The notes under the pieces: generated by a model | Database searches by the model: none | The model's input: only the letters and a program-made list of their open reading frames with translations | What the model was told of the DNA's origin: nothing | Shown here: positions 1-8,800 of the stretch, in pieces | How the letters are laid out: each line of letters begins with the position of its first letter | Numbering within the stretch: the stretch's first letter is position 1 | Assembly: GCA_016802295.1 (NCBI GenBank) | Contig: JAESIW010000136.1 | Location: 1 to 12,410 of the forward strand | Direction of reading: 5' to 3' | DNA length: 12,410 nt | DNA from: Brachionus rotundiformis | Lineage: Eukaryota > Rotifera > Eurotatoria > Ploima > Brachionidae | Made by a program: the position numbers and the translations under genes

Positions 1-28
1 TAAAAAAAAAAAAAATTTCATTAAATTT

Positions 29-396
29 TAGATATTTAAAATAGTTGATTAAGAAAATAAAAATTTGGAAATTGCATTCCACATACATTATTGTTCGTAT
101 CCCTCATTTTTAGGGTCATTTTTGATTTTATTAAGATGAAATCTTGTATAGTGAGCTTTTAGTCTATCTGAAAAGTATGTTTTCCATTGTAAAAATGAAT
201 TTAAATAAAATTAGTAATGTAAATATTTATATATATGGTAAAATTGCGTTAACTTTTAGTTATTTAAAAAATTGATTAAGAAAATAAAAAAGGTACATAA
301 TAGTAACTGATAATATTTGGTAAAATTTCTAACTAGATATTTAAAAAAGTTGATAAAGAAAATAAAAAAGGTACAAAATAGTAACTAATAAAATGT
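29..396. repeat. Diverged ~80-bp tandem repeats, interrupted by a gene fragment
   Basis: Two neighbouring units begin with GGTAAAATT at 237 and 319. They share the order GGTAAAATT, TAG.TATTTAAAAAA, TTGATTAAGAAAATAAAAAA, GGTACA.AATAGTAACT, and differ by a handful of substitutions and small indels. A partial third copy (TAGATATTTAAAATAGTTGATTAAGAAAATAA) lies at 29-60 and stops where the zinc-finger gene fragment begins. The array therefore looks interrupted by that fragment. It lies just past the 3' end of the minus-strand gene at 409-1490. The family is not recognised. Confidence 0.6.
61..188 (-). pseudogene. Truncated, frameshifted copy of the zinc-finger gene exon
   Basis: This stretch matches 3148-3277 almost base for base; I see two substitutions and one 2-base length difference over about 128 bases. 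In the intact gene the region encodes the second half of the zinc finger (from KWKTDFSDRLKAHYTRFH) and the following linker. Here the Cys-x2-Cys half is missing, because the copy breaks off just before the Trp codon. The 2-base loss in the A-run after DPK shifts the frame and leads to an early stop. It is a recent partial duplication and cannot encode a working finger. Confidence 0.85.
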
Positions 397-408
397 TATA
401 ATGTTGAC

Positions 409-1490
409 TTAAAACTCTTCTGTATCAGATTCAGGTATTCCAGCTTCATGTCTATATTTTCTAATAAAAAATTGATTTTGCGCATCCTTGTTCTCTTTAA
501 ACCGCATGTCTCGTGATCCGTCAACATTTTTTCCTTTCTGAAGATACTTATCTCGATTATATTTCTTTGTCATGTTAGGCGTTCCATCCATATTGAAATC
601 ACGACATTCCAATAGATCACGCAACAAAAATCCATTGAATTCTGGTCCAATAAATGTGCTTTGAAGATTTGGAAGAAAATTGCTCCTTGAACTCTTAAAT
701 AATTTTCAATACTTTTTTTGTTAATTAAAAAAAATCTAAACTACTGTCTCCATTCTTAATGTATTAGGGTGTAAATTTGCCTTGTAACTTTGGTTACTGT
801 CACAATTTACCTAAAAGATAAAAACTGAAAAACTTCAAAATATTATCATTAAGTATAATACATTTCCTTTAAATTTTACATAACTCGAACTTGTATTTTG
901 GTGCGTAGTTGTGCCATTATTTTTATTTTTAGAATTTTTTTTTTCTTCAAAGTTTTTACACTCTTCACTTACGCAAAAATTTTCCAGCAAAATTTCCTTA
1001 ATTAATTTAAAAAATGTATTTTAGATGATCATTGATAAAATGATGGTACCTGTTGCCTAGAAAATTTATCAAGAATTAATTGCTGGGTTTCATACTTTTC
1101 CAAAAGATTAAAATATAATTTTCTAAGTTTTTCAAGTTTTTCGTCTTGTATTAAAATAATTGCTGCAAAATCCATATTTCTTTCAATTAGTTTGGTTGAG
1201 CTTTCTTTATTTTTATAGGAATCGTCACAATTTGTTCCTAAAGCTGAGCAATTATAGGAACCTTCACAAAGACTTTCAAAAGCTTTATCAATACAGTCAA
1301 AACATTCATGGTCATCAAATAATAAATTGTTTTGAGGAACACAATGTTCTGATTTAAAGTTTTCAAGCTTTTTATCACCATTTTTCATTTTTTCCTTTAT
1401 CTTTTTTACCACTTCCATGCACTCTTCACCAACATATGATTTTATCATTGCACTTGAATCAAGAAATAGTTCTAATTTTTTTGAATTCAT
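409..1490 (-). CDS. Unrecognised four-exon protein, about 308 aa
   Basis: Proposed exons on the minus strand are 1490-1050, 996-862, 810-745 and 693-409, ending TAA. The introns are 53, 51 and 51 bp, all GT-AG and all phase 0, and the joined frame has no stop. I do not recognise the family. Residues 60-90 are Cys-rich (C63, C66, C75, C81, C88, starting HECFDC). Residues 116-142 are charged and heptad-like, probably a coiled coil. The middle is low complexity in Asn, Lys and Ser, and the C-terminus is basic then acidic (ends ESDTEEF). The splice model rests on uniform intron size, matching phase and coding-like composition, not homology. A perfect donor GTAAGT inside exon 2 (near 970) could give another isoform. 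The next gene upstream is the coiled-coil ORF, same strand, 247 bp away. Confidence 0.62.
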
Positions 1491-1598
1491 TCTTTAAAAA
1501 ATAATGTTAAATTTAAAAATTTTTTGAATAAAATAGTATGAAATTAGAAATTTAAGAAAGATTTTAGAAAAGTATCAGGGAAAGGCACCAATGTCCTT

Positions 1599-1614
1599 CC
1601 CCTTTTATTTGCAT
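1599..1614 (-). promoter_or_regulatory. Possible promoter element (octamer plus TATA-like)
   Basis: Read on the minus strand this is ATGCAAATAAAAGGGG, a POU-type octamer ATGCAAAT overlapping a TATA-like AATAAAAGG. It lies about 110-120 bases upstream of the ATG at 1490, in a small patch richer in G and C than its surroundings. A second ATGCAAAT (minus strand, 4263-4270) lies at a similar distance upstream of the BAF-like ATG at 4149. An octamer is expected about once by chance in a window of this composition, so this is weak. Confidence 0.25.
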
Positions 1615-1737
1615 GGTTTTTTTAAACACGTTCTTGTTTAATAAGGTTTTTTTGGTTTGATTTAAAGAGAACTGATTTATAAAATAAAAAGGCTAATAGA
1701 TGATAAATAATCATTAAATATTTAAATATAAAAGAGT

Positions 1738-2136
1738 TTAATGATTGAAAATTTTATTTTCAAAAAATTTAATTTTTGTGTCTTTTTCTATTATCATTGC
1801 TTTCAATTGCTCAACTTCTTCTTCAAGCATCCTGATACTTTGATTAAGAACTATTAAATCAGAAGATTTAAAATTAATTGAATAGTATTGATTTTTGATT
1901 TTTTCTTTAAACAAATTTCTCGTTTTACCACCTTTTTTTATTTTCCAAGATCTTTTTATTGACACGAGTTTGGAAGTAATATTCTTTTGTAAAGACAATG
2001 AAAGTGGATTAAGAAGCTTCAACTCGAATGTCCTTTCAATTTGCTTTGTAAAATCGATCAATAAATTTTTATTAATTATAAAATTATTATTTTTTAGGCT
2101 CTCGAAAAAAATTTCTTTGCTTATTTTGATTTCCAT
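1738..2136 (-). CDS. Small basic protein with C-terminal coiled coil, 132 aa
   Basis: A single open frame starts at the ATG at 2136 (MEIKISKE) and ends TGA-free at TAA near 1738. The frame stays open a little upstream but has no earlier ATG. The protein is very Lys/Asn/Ile-rich. Residues 60-82 are strongly basic (KRSWKIKKGGKTRNLFKEK). Residues 94-127 form a heptad-like helix containing SIRMLEEEVEQLKAMIIEKD, a probable leucine-zipper coiled coil. A basic stretch before a zipper could bind nucleic acid and dimerise, but no family is recognised and the basic part is not a clear bZIP. An overlapping open frame on the plus strand (1895-2164) looks like a shadow of this gene. No intron was found, unlike its neighbours. 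Confidence 0.5.
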   Translation of the reverse strand: MEIKISKEIFFESLKNNNFIINKNLLIDFTKQIERTFELKLLNPLSLSLQKNITSKLVSIKRSWKIKKGGKTRNLFKEKIKNQYYSINFKSSDLIVLNQSIRMLEEEVEQLKAMIIEKDTKIKFFENKIFNH

Positions 2137-2507
2137 TTTTTTTTTAAATCTCAAATTTAAATAATTTAATTATAATTTTAATTGAATTTTATTTTTTAAA
2201 ATATTACTATTCAAGCTTTTACGCCTAACAAAACTAGTGATTAGGTAAATAGTATAGGTTTTTATTTTTTATTTTAAAATATAAAAGATTATCATGTTAG
2301 CATCGAAAAATTATAAATATAATATAAATTTGATCAATTATGATAACTAGTTTTTAAAAAATACAAACAGTATGATAGACTAATAAATATTTATACTTTT
2401 AGATGATCAAGTTACTTTTGTTATTGTTTGGAATAAGAAAAACTTGGTTACATATTAGAAAATATCAAAATTTGGAATGGATTAAAATGTAGAATGAATA
2501 ACTGATA
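2137..2507. other. Intergenic stretch, nothing called
   Basis: This AT-rich spacer separates two minus-strand genes. It contains only short open stretches and one weak hairpin around 2218-2252 (TTTACGCCTAA against TTAGGTAAA). No promoter element, repeat or RNA gene is convincing. Confidence 0.5.
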
Positions 2508-3397
2508 TTAATAAAATTTGCTTTTTCTAAATTCATTGAATTGATCTGGTTTATTGTAAGATTTTTTTTTGTTTCTAAATAATGAACTATTAAGGCCGCT
2601 TTTCAAATTTGCGTTTTTTTGATAATTTTGCCCAAATCTTGTCGATTCTTCTTTTGTCACATTCTTAATTGAAATAATTTACCAAATTTGAAAACCTTCC
2701 AAATTAATTTAAGATACTAATATTAAGTGACTTGAATATTTTGATTCAAGTGACGAAGTCTTGATTTCTACAGTAAAAAAATTACTCATGCTTTTATTAT
2801 ATAAGAAATCCTGTTGAAATTGTTGCAAATTAAAATTTGAATTCTCCAACTTTTCAGAATCTTTCAAATTCACAATTTCCTTTGATTGAGCATTATATGG
2901 TGCAAGATTTGATCTAATTGGTGATTTAGAACTGAATTTTTCTAATTCTAATATGTTGAGATTCGTAACTTGATTATAAAGTGGATCAAAATCTGTTTGT
3001 GTCCATGAGCTTTTCGTTATTTTTTTATTAATATATTTTTCATTTGAATTTAAATTCAAATTATCCAAATCACCTAAACTTTTACTTTTTATTAATAATT
3101 TTGATCTAACATCTGGAGTGAGATATAAATTATTATTCTGGATTAATAAATTTGGAAATTGTATTCCACATACATTATTGTTCGTATCCCTCATTTTTTT
3201 AGGGTCATTTTTGATTTTATTAAGATGAAATCTTGTATAGTGAGCTTTTAGTCTATCTGAAAAGTCTGTTTTCCATTTTGGATCACAATATAGACATTCA
3301 TATTTTCCCTAAGAAATAACTAATTATTTTTTATTTAGGTAAATTTAATTACAATGGAAACGTTAATGTTTGAGGAGCTGCTATTTGTTCTTTTCAT
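2508..3397 (-). CDS. C2H2/BED-like zinc-finger protein, three exons, 263 aa
   Basis: Minus-strand exons are 3397-3353, 3308-2718 and 2663-2508 (stop TAA). The introns are 44 bp and 54 bp, both GT-AG and phase 0. Exon 1 gives MKRTNSSSSNINVSI. Exon 2 opens with one finger, C20-x2-C23-x14-H38-x4-H43 (YECLYC ... KAHYTRFH), a spacing closer to BED or atypical C2H2 fingers than to tandem C2H2 arrays. The rest is Asn/Ser/Lys-rich and probably disordered; it contains SWTQTDF, whose TQT core resembles dynein light chain (LC8) docking motifs. The C-terminal exon is basic. A DNA-binding role is inferred from the finger only. Part of exon 2 is duplicated at 61-188. The next gene upstream on the same strand is the BAF-like gene. 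Confidence 0.8.
3148..3277. repeat. Source copy of the direct repeat also at 61-188
   Basis: This is the intact member of a dispersed direct-repeat pair about 3.1 kb apart, inside exon 2 of the zinc-finger gene. Identity is very high, including third codon positions, which points to recent duplication. Confidence 0.85.
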
Positions 3398-3601
3398 TCT
3401 TGAATTAAAAACCTTAAATGAAAAATTAACCAGATATTAACAAAAAAAGGATTCTTTTTTAAATAAAAAATAAGATTTTTTAAGCTAATCAATCCTTAAA
3501 GAAAATAATATTTCATAATATTTAACGTTGTAGTTTAAAAAAATTAAACAATTTTTATTTTTTCAATTTTTATTTTAAATAAAAAATATTTGCTTTAAAT
3601 T

Positions 3602-3607
3602 TTTATT
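3602..3607 (-). terminator. Poly(A) signal for the BAF-like gene
   Basis: TTTATT on the plus strand is AATAAA on the minus strand, about 16-21 bases past the stop at 3623. Position and sequence fit a polyadenylation signal, though the hexamer is common in DNA this AT-rich. Confidence 0.4.
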
Positions 3608-3622
3608 TTCAATTCAATATTA

Positions 3623-4149
3623 CTAAATTTTTGTTGAACATTGAAACATGAATTTAAAACAACGTTTGGCGTTTTTCTTGTCTATACCAAGCATATTTAG
3701 CCAATCAATGAAATATTCTTTGCTTTTCTTTAGAATCAAAAATTGACCCATCATATCTGATATCTTTTATTACAAAAAAAAAATTTTTTAAATTACGAAA
3801 ATTTTTTTAAGTCAATTGTATTCGGAGTTATAAAACGCATGTTAAGTCGATTTTTTAAATTTTCATTAGCTCTATTTATAAATTTGCTGCGTTTTATAAG
3901 CATTCAACCCTTGAATACAACTGTAAACTACATTTCTTGGAAAAAATTTTTTTTGAATTTTCTCTTAAAAAGAATAGGAGATTGAACCATTCAATCAATG
4001 TAAACTCAACGATGTCCCCTGATACGCTATTAAAAAGACTTTACTTTGGAAAATCCATTAGTCTTGAGAATTTTTGAGTATGTTGGTCCTATTCCAGCAA
4101 TAAGAATAATATTTTGCTTTGACAATTTAGTTTGTTTTTTCTTTAACAT
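3623..4149 (-). CDS. Barrier-to-autointegration factor (BAF/BANF1) homologue, 81 aa
   Basis: BAF is a small dimeric DNA-bridging protein that compacts DNA, binds LEM-domain and lamin partners at the nuclear envelope, and blocks self-integration of retroviral DNA. Exon 1 (4149-4045) encodes 35 residues ending in the helix-hairpin-helix pattern LIAGIGPTYSKILKTNGFSK. Exon 2 (3763-3623, stop TAG) continues with DMMGQFLILKKSKEYFIDWL and ends near KRCFKFMF. Joined in phase 0, the two parts line up with animal BAF at the landmarks AGIG, L...GF.K, GQFL.LKK, F..WL and CF, in the right order and spacing. The length is 81 aa against about 89 in animals. The sequence is clearly divergent, so it is either a fast-evolving copy or a specialised paralogue. 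The single intron (281 bp) is far longer than most others here because it holds an inverted-repeat insertion. Confidence 0.85.
3770..3965. mobile_element. MITE-like inverted repeat inside the BAF-like intron
   Basis: The left arm holds CAATTGTATTC (3813-3823) and TTATAAAACGCA (3828-3839). The right arm holds their reverse complements, TGCGTTTTATAA (3888-3899) and GAATACAACTG (3913-3923, one mismatch). Outside these, both arms run into matching A-run/T-run stretches (about 3770-3800 and 3940-3960). The right arm carries a further small palindrome, ATTCAACCCTTGAAT (3902-3916). Removing this ~195-base unit leaves roughly 85 bases of intron, close to the usual size here. This suggests a non-autonomous insertion with hairpin symmetry. 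No target-site duplication was identified. Confidence 0.5.
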
Positions 4150-5377
4150 TTTTAACTATAAAAATTAGTTATGAATTAAAACTTTTTATTTATAAATTAG
4201 TTAACTATCCTTTCGGAAATAAACAAAAGATATTACATCATAAACTAAAATAAAGAATAAAAATTTGCATTATTACAAATTTTACTATTATAATCCGTTT
4301 TTTTTAAGAAAGCAAAAAAATGTTCATTTTAATCAAAATTTATGGTTTAACGTTTATTTATCCAGATTATCATGATTAGTGGTTATTGATGTAGAAAGAT
4401 TTTGCAGACAATATTTATTTAATTTGTGATTTAATTTTAAATATGAAAACTTATCAATTGTAAATGGAATAAGGGTAAAGGATGATCAACATAAAAATTT
4501 GAAATAGTCGTCTTCGTATAAAAAACAAATGATGAAAATGTTCAAACCTTTTAAAAATTTCTATTCATACTTACAAGTGTTTCAATTTTTTAAAAATTGT
4601 TTTAGAAGATGCAAGCGTTCCCTAATTTAAATTTTAATAAAATTTTAACAAAAATTTCCTATTAATTAAATTTGGCGAAATAAAATTTGATTTTAAAAAT
4701 TTAATTTTTTTAATTACTGATTGTGAGTTTCAATATAAAGATGACCATTTTATTTAATTTTTCGTTATTTAGATAAGAATACTTTTAATAGTGAAACAAC
4801 AAGAAAAAATGTACAATGAAATACATATAATATGTTTTTTTTCACAACAAAAACCAAATATATCAAATTATATTAAATTATAGATCAATGCAGTGATTGC
4901 ATAAAGAACACGATGATTTATAGTCAAAATATTTTTATATTTTTTGAAAATCAAATGATAAAAAAATAATTCCATTTATCAATTAAATCGGAGACAATAA
5001 ACACTTTCTATAAATTTCTATAAAAATTGGTTTAATTAATTACCAACCATAAAAAACAAAACATGAAATGCCAGGAAACAAATTGAAAAGCTTTTATCTA
5101 ACCTTTTGAATCACAAAAATTATTTCTATTCTATAAACTCAAAAATTCAAAAACAAATTTTAATCAACAAGAAAAGTTCAATTTTAAAAGTTAATATTTC
5201 AATAATCATCACACATTCAAAAACATCAATATGTCGAATAAAAATAATATTAAGTTGATTTTTTTGTTTAAAAATTTTGTTAATTTTTTATTTATGTTTT
5301 CTTTATTTTTTTGTAATTTTTCTTATTTTTATATCTCTTTTTATAAAAAATATGATATTATTAGGAATCATTCAAAA
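4150..5377. other. Gene-poor AT-rich stretch
   Basis: No convincing gene is present. It includes the upstream region of the BAF-like gene and an ATTTGCAT octamer at 4263-4270. Short exon-like open stretches on both strands around 4430-4660 are ambiguous. An ATG at 5231 (MSNKNNIK) follows an A/C-rich leader that looks like a 5' untranslated region. It reads into a T-rich tract resembling an intron ending ATTATTAG at about 5364, but no protein of useful length could be assembled from it. Confidence 0.45.
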
Positions 5378-5462
5378 GAGTTTTTCCAAAGTTAAAGCAG
5401 TAATGCGCATACTGCTCTTGTGCGCTGGGTTCACAAGTTTAAAACGTCCCCTGGAAAATCTC
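5378..5462. ncRNA. Candidate structured RNA: outer stem with two hairpins
   Basis: GAGTTTTTCCA (5378-5388) pairs with TGGAAAATCTC (5452-5462) with one mismatch in 11. Enclosed are two side-by-side perfect 6-bp hairpins: GCAGTA/TACTGC (5397-5402 with 5410-5415, 7-nt loop) and CTTGTG/CACAAG (5417-5422 with 5432-5437, 9-nt loop). The patch is visibly richer in G and C than its surroundings. The ~85-nt length recalls a tRNA or small nuclear/nucleolar RNA, but it lacks a tRNA T-loop and matches no family I know. Symmetry leaves the strand open. Open frames run through it on both strands (plus VMRILLLCAGFTSLKRP, minus MRFSRGRFKLVNPAHKSS), so a coding fragment is an alternative. Confidence 0.4.
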
Positions 5463-5846
5463 ATTTTGTTGTTTATAGAAAAAAAAGAAAATAAAAAATA
5501 TAAATAAAATTAAAACCTAAGATTTAAAATAAAATATCTATGAAAACATTAGTTTTATTCTTAAATTAAGGTTAAAAAATTTTTAAAGACAATTTTAAAC
5601 AAAATAATCTTAAAATATTATTATTCATTTTATTTATATTTAAAATTTAGGAAAAGGGGAGTTGTTCATTTCAATTTAGTCAGTATATCCATTCCAGAAT
5701 TTCACAAATATTTTTTATTTTTCCAAATTGAAATTTTTGAAAGTTGAAAGTGTGTTTATTGAAATGCAATGATATTGCTCAGTTAAATTTCTAACAAATT
5801 TGAAAATTAACAAAAATCATTCTACCATTAATTTTATTTTTTACAG
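5463..5846. other. Upstream region of the transposase-like gene
   Basis: No gene is called. It contains an imperfect inverted repeat, CCTAAGATTTAAAATAAAA (about 5515-5533) against TTTTATTCTTAAATTAAGG (about 5552-5570). It ends with a strong splice acceptor, ATTTTATTTTTTACAG, at 5831-5846, three bases before the transposase ATG. That acceptor implies an upstream 5' exon, or a trans-spliced leader site, which I could not locate. Confidence 0.5.
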
Positions 5847-5849
5847 GAA

Positions 5850-8800
5850 ATGAATCAAACTGATTTATATGAATTTATTGAGCGAAATCAAGCTTTTTTT
5901 GATAGGAAATGGACATCGAATTCATATATTGATCGAAGAAATTTAAAAAATAAAATAAGAAATTTGCTGCTTTTTTTATCTGGTAATAGATATTTATATT
6001 TAATTATATTCTTGCTAAACAAAAAGATAAGGCAATGATATTAATGGAATGCTGAATGAAGTTTTGTTGGATTTTGAAAAAAATTCTTTACAATCAAAAT
6101 ATAAAACAGCATTGCGATATTTTTCTCGTTTTTACAATGAAGCTAAACCAAAAGAAAAACACCAATATTTATATCCGATACGCATTTCCGGCTTAAAAAA
6201 AAAAGAAGCTGAAAGTCTTAACTTTTTTTCAACTTCTTACATGTGGAGAGAATGTCTTGACCAAAATTTAAGAAATATTGGTAATTTAATAATTATAAGC
6301 CTGAAAATACTAATAAAATAGCATAATCTCATATATCTCAATCATACTTTTAGATTATTCTATAAACTTTTTTGCTAAATTTTTAACTTTCAAAGGAGGC
6401 AGGAAAAGATTGTCAAATTATTTTCTGGATCGAATTGATAATCATATGAAAAGTATTAGTACGATAGCAGCGAATAGATTTTTAAAAAAGAAGCAAACTA
6501 ACGCTTATTACACAAGCACATCCATGATAAAGGCATACCAAAATTTCCAAGACAAAAATATTTCATATTCCTCTTTTTACAAATATGTTGATGAAAAATA
6601 CAAAAAACCACATAGGATCTCTGATTTGTGCGATTACTGTGAACAGAATAAAGTATTGTCGAAAAAACAGTTATTTTTATATCTTAAATAAAATTTTAAA
6701 AGGATTTGAAAAAACAATTATTTAAATATGCAGTAGAAAATGGATATGATGGAGCAAATGACTATCATTTAGTCAAAGAGTTTATTATAATTGAAAAAAA
6801 AAAGTGTTTTTTAAATTTTTTCATTAATCAATTTTTAAAAAAAAATTTATGAGATTTTTTAGAAATGATCTTTTAAGTATATTGAAATTGTTTGCACAAA
6901 TAGAGAGTATAAACCTTCATCTAGATATAGCAAATAGGCAAAGAGAAGCTTATAATTCAATACGTTTAAATTTAGAACATGATTACATTTTAATTGACAT
7001 GGATTGGAAGCAAAAAATAATGATCGGTTTGTTAACTCTTAAAAATTGCTTATTTATTTTTGAAAGTTTTTTTAAATATAATTTTAGTCCGGTTCATTTA
7101 TTTTTAGATTTAATTTTTATAAATAATTGATGAAATATATGTAGTTTTTAAAAGATATTAAGTAAATTAATTTGATTAAAGAATATTAAATTTTAATTAT
7201 ATTTCATAAATGTAAATTCACTTGAAATACAGTAAATACTAAAAACCCTTTTGCTTTATTTTTTGAAGTATATTTTTTTTATAGTTGCTTGCATAATAGT
7301 TAAGCAATATATAAAAACTAATATTTAATTCATTGAAATTTTCGAGACCAAATATCTTGGTTTTAGCAGAAATTATGGCAAGCTATTGAATCTTTTTTAA
7401 CCTCTAATAAAGAGATATTACATATCTAAATCTTGACTATTATGAAATCGTGTTTGTGATCAACGCCGTATATTAACTTGGAAGCCTAAATTATTGGGAA
7501 AAAAAGCCTTTGGACTTGTAAAGACCTTTGTTTCCAAAGATTTTCAGATGGAACTCGATCAGAACTTAGCATTACTTATTTAAATATGAAGCTGATATAA
7601 AATTAATTGTGAATAAAATAAAAAGATTAGATATTAAAAAAAGTTCTAAAAAAATATAACAAATAGAATGAAGAATTAAGAAAAAAAATAATCAAATACT
7701 CTAAAAACGTTAAAAAGTAGAATCAATTGTTTTCGACTCCAAATACCATCAAAAAAAAACCCAATTTTGACATTAAACTAAGTTATAATAAAAAATTATT
7801 CGTGTTAAAACTTAGAACTTCTTTAGAATCCTAGTTCTCTTTCAAAATTAAAAAAAAATTGGCAATTTTAACTTGACTTCTAAATATTCAGCGCAATAGA
7901 TAAGCTAAAATTTTTTTTTACTTTATTTTAAGTTAAATTAATTTGAAATTTATAGCCCCCAGTAATTTGAATTAAGAAATTTTTTTATGCTTTAAATCAA
8001 AGGTCTTAGTCCAAGGCAGCCAAGTAATGAATACAGAAACCAAGTGTCAAGAACTTTATTTGGTTTTGGGATTTATTTCAATAAAAATGATACTGTTGAA
8101 TGTATAAATATTGATTTAATTTCTTGTTCGCAGAACAGTGAAACAGGAGCCGAGGTTGTAAATAACTTTAAGTACTTTTCTTTTTTTAAATTTATTCTTA
8201 TACTTGGTAGATTTTTAAGAAATCTGGATGTCTTCAAAAAAATTGAAACGAAAAAATACATAATTTGGGCTGATACAGGAACTCACTTCAGGTGTTCTCA
8301 AGTCATTCATTATCTATTTCAAGAGCTTTCAAAGGAGAAAATAAAGGTTTGCTTGAACTTTTTTGTAGAAAAACATGGCAAAAATAGTCGAGATCAGCAT
8401 TTTTCCGATGTTTCGAATTATATAAATCAAGAATCTCTAGTTAAAAAACTAACTTGTTCCCAAGATATTGCTGATGCAATAAATAAAAATCAATTAATTT
8501 CGAATATTCATAGACAAAAAGTTAAAAAACTATCACCAATTCTTACTTATGCCTTTGTTGCCAATTTCGCCAATTTTGAAGTTAATCAAGTTAATGAATT
8601 TAAAAAAGTAAAAAATATAACAAATTATTACAACTTTTTTAATAATGACGAAAACGAACTTCGAAGTGTAATAGTTTCAGATTTGCGTAATTCAAAATTA
8701 GTTGAATTTGAAGATAAATTACAAAATGTGGTCAATAATGAATTAAATGGTCAAACAATAGAAAAAAAAGTTGTAGAAACTAATCTTCCAAATATAGTTA

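Noticed and set aside
1160..1357. Plus-strand open frame
   Set aside because: It is antisense to the first exon of the 409-1490 gene, with composition typical of a shadow frame.
1895..2164. Plus-strand hydrophobic open frame
   Set aside because: It is antisense to the Lys-rich coiled-coil gene; complement of Lys and Asn codons gives Phe, Leu and Ile.
4430..4660. Exon-like open stretches on the minus strand with a GTAAGT donor
   Set aside because: The intron needed would be only about 27 bp and the plus strand is open too; no family is recognised.
5378..5462. A tRNA gene
   Set aside because: The hairpin count and length are suggestive, but there is no T-loop TTCRA motif in place, one loop is 9 nt and the stem lengths are wrong.
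5277..5507. 76-codon plus-strand open frame
   Set aside because: Its first half is a T-rich hydrophobic tract resembling an intron, it starts with no good context, and its second half lies in the structured island, where a minus-strand frame is equally open.
5850..7130. Four separate small genes suggested by isolated ATG, TTG or similar starts
   Set aside because: All join by phase-matched GT-AG introns into one transposase-like protein; each apparent C-terminus is intron read-through.
8073..8261. Minus-strand open frame
   Set aside because: It is antisense to the transposase exon 6, which has clear family motifs.
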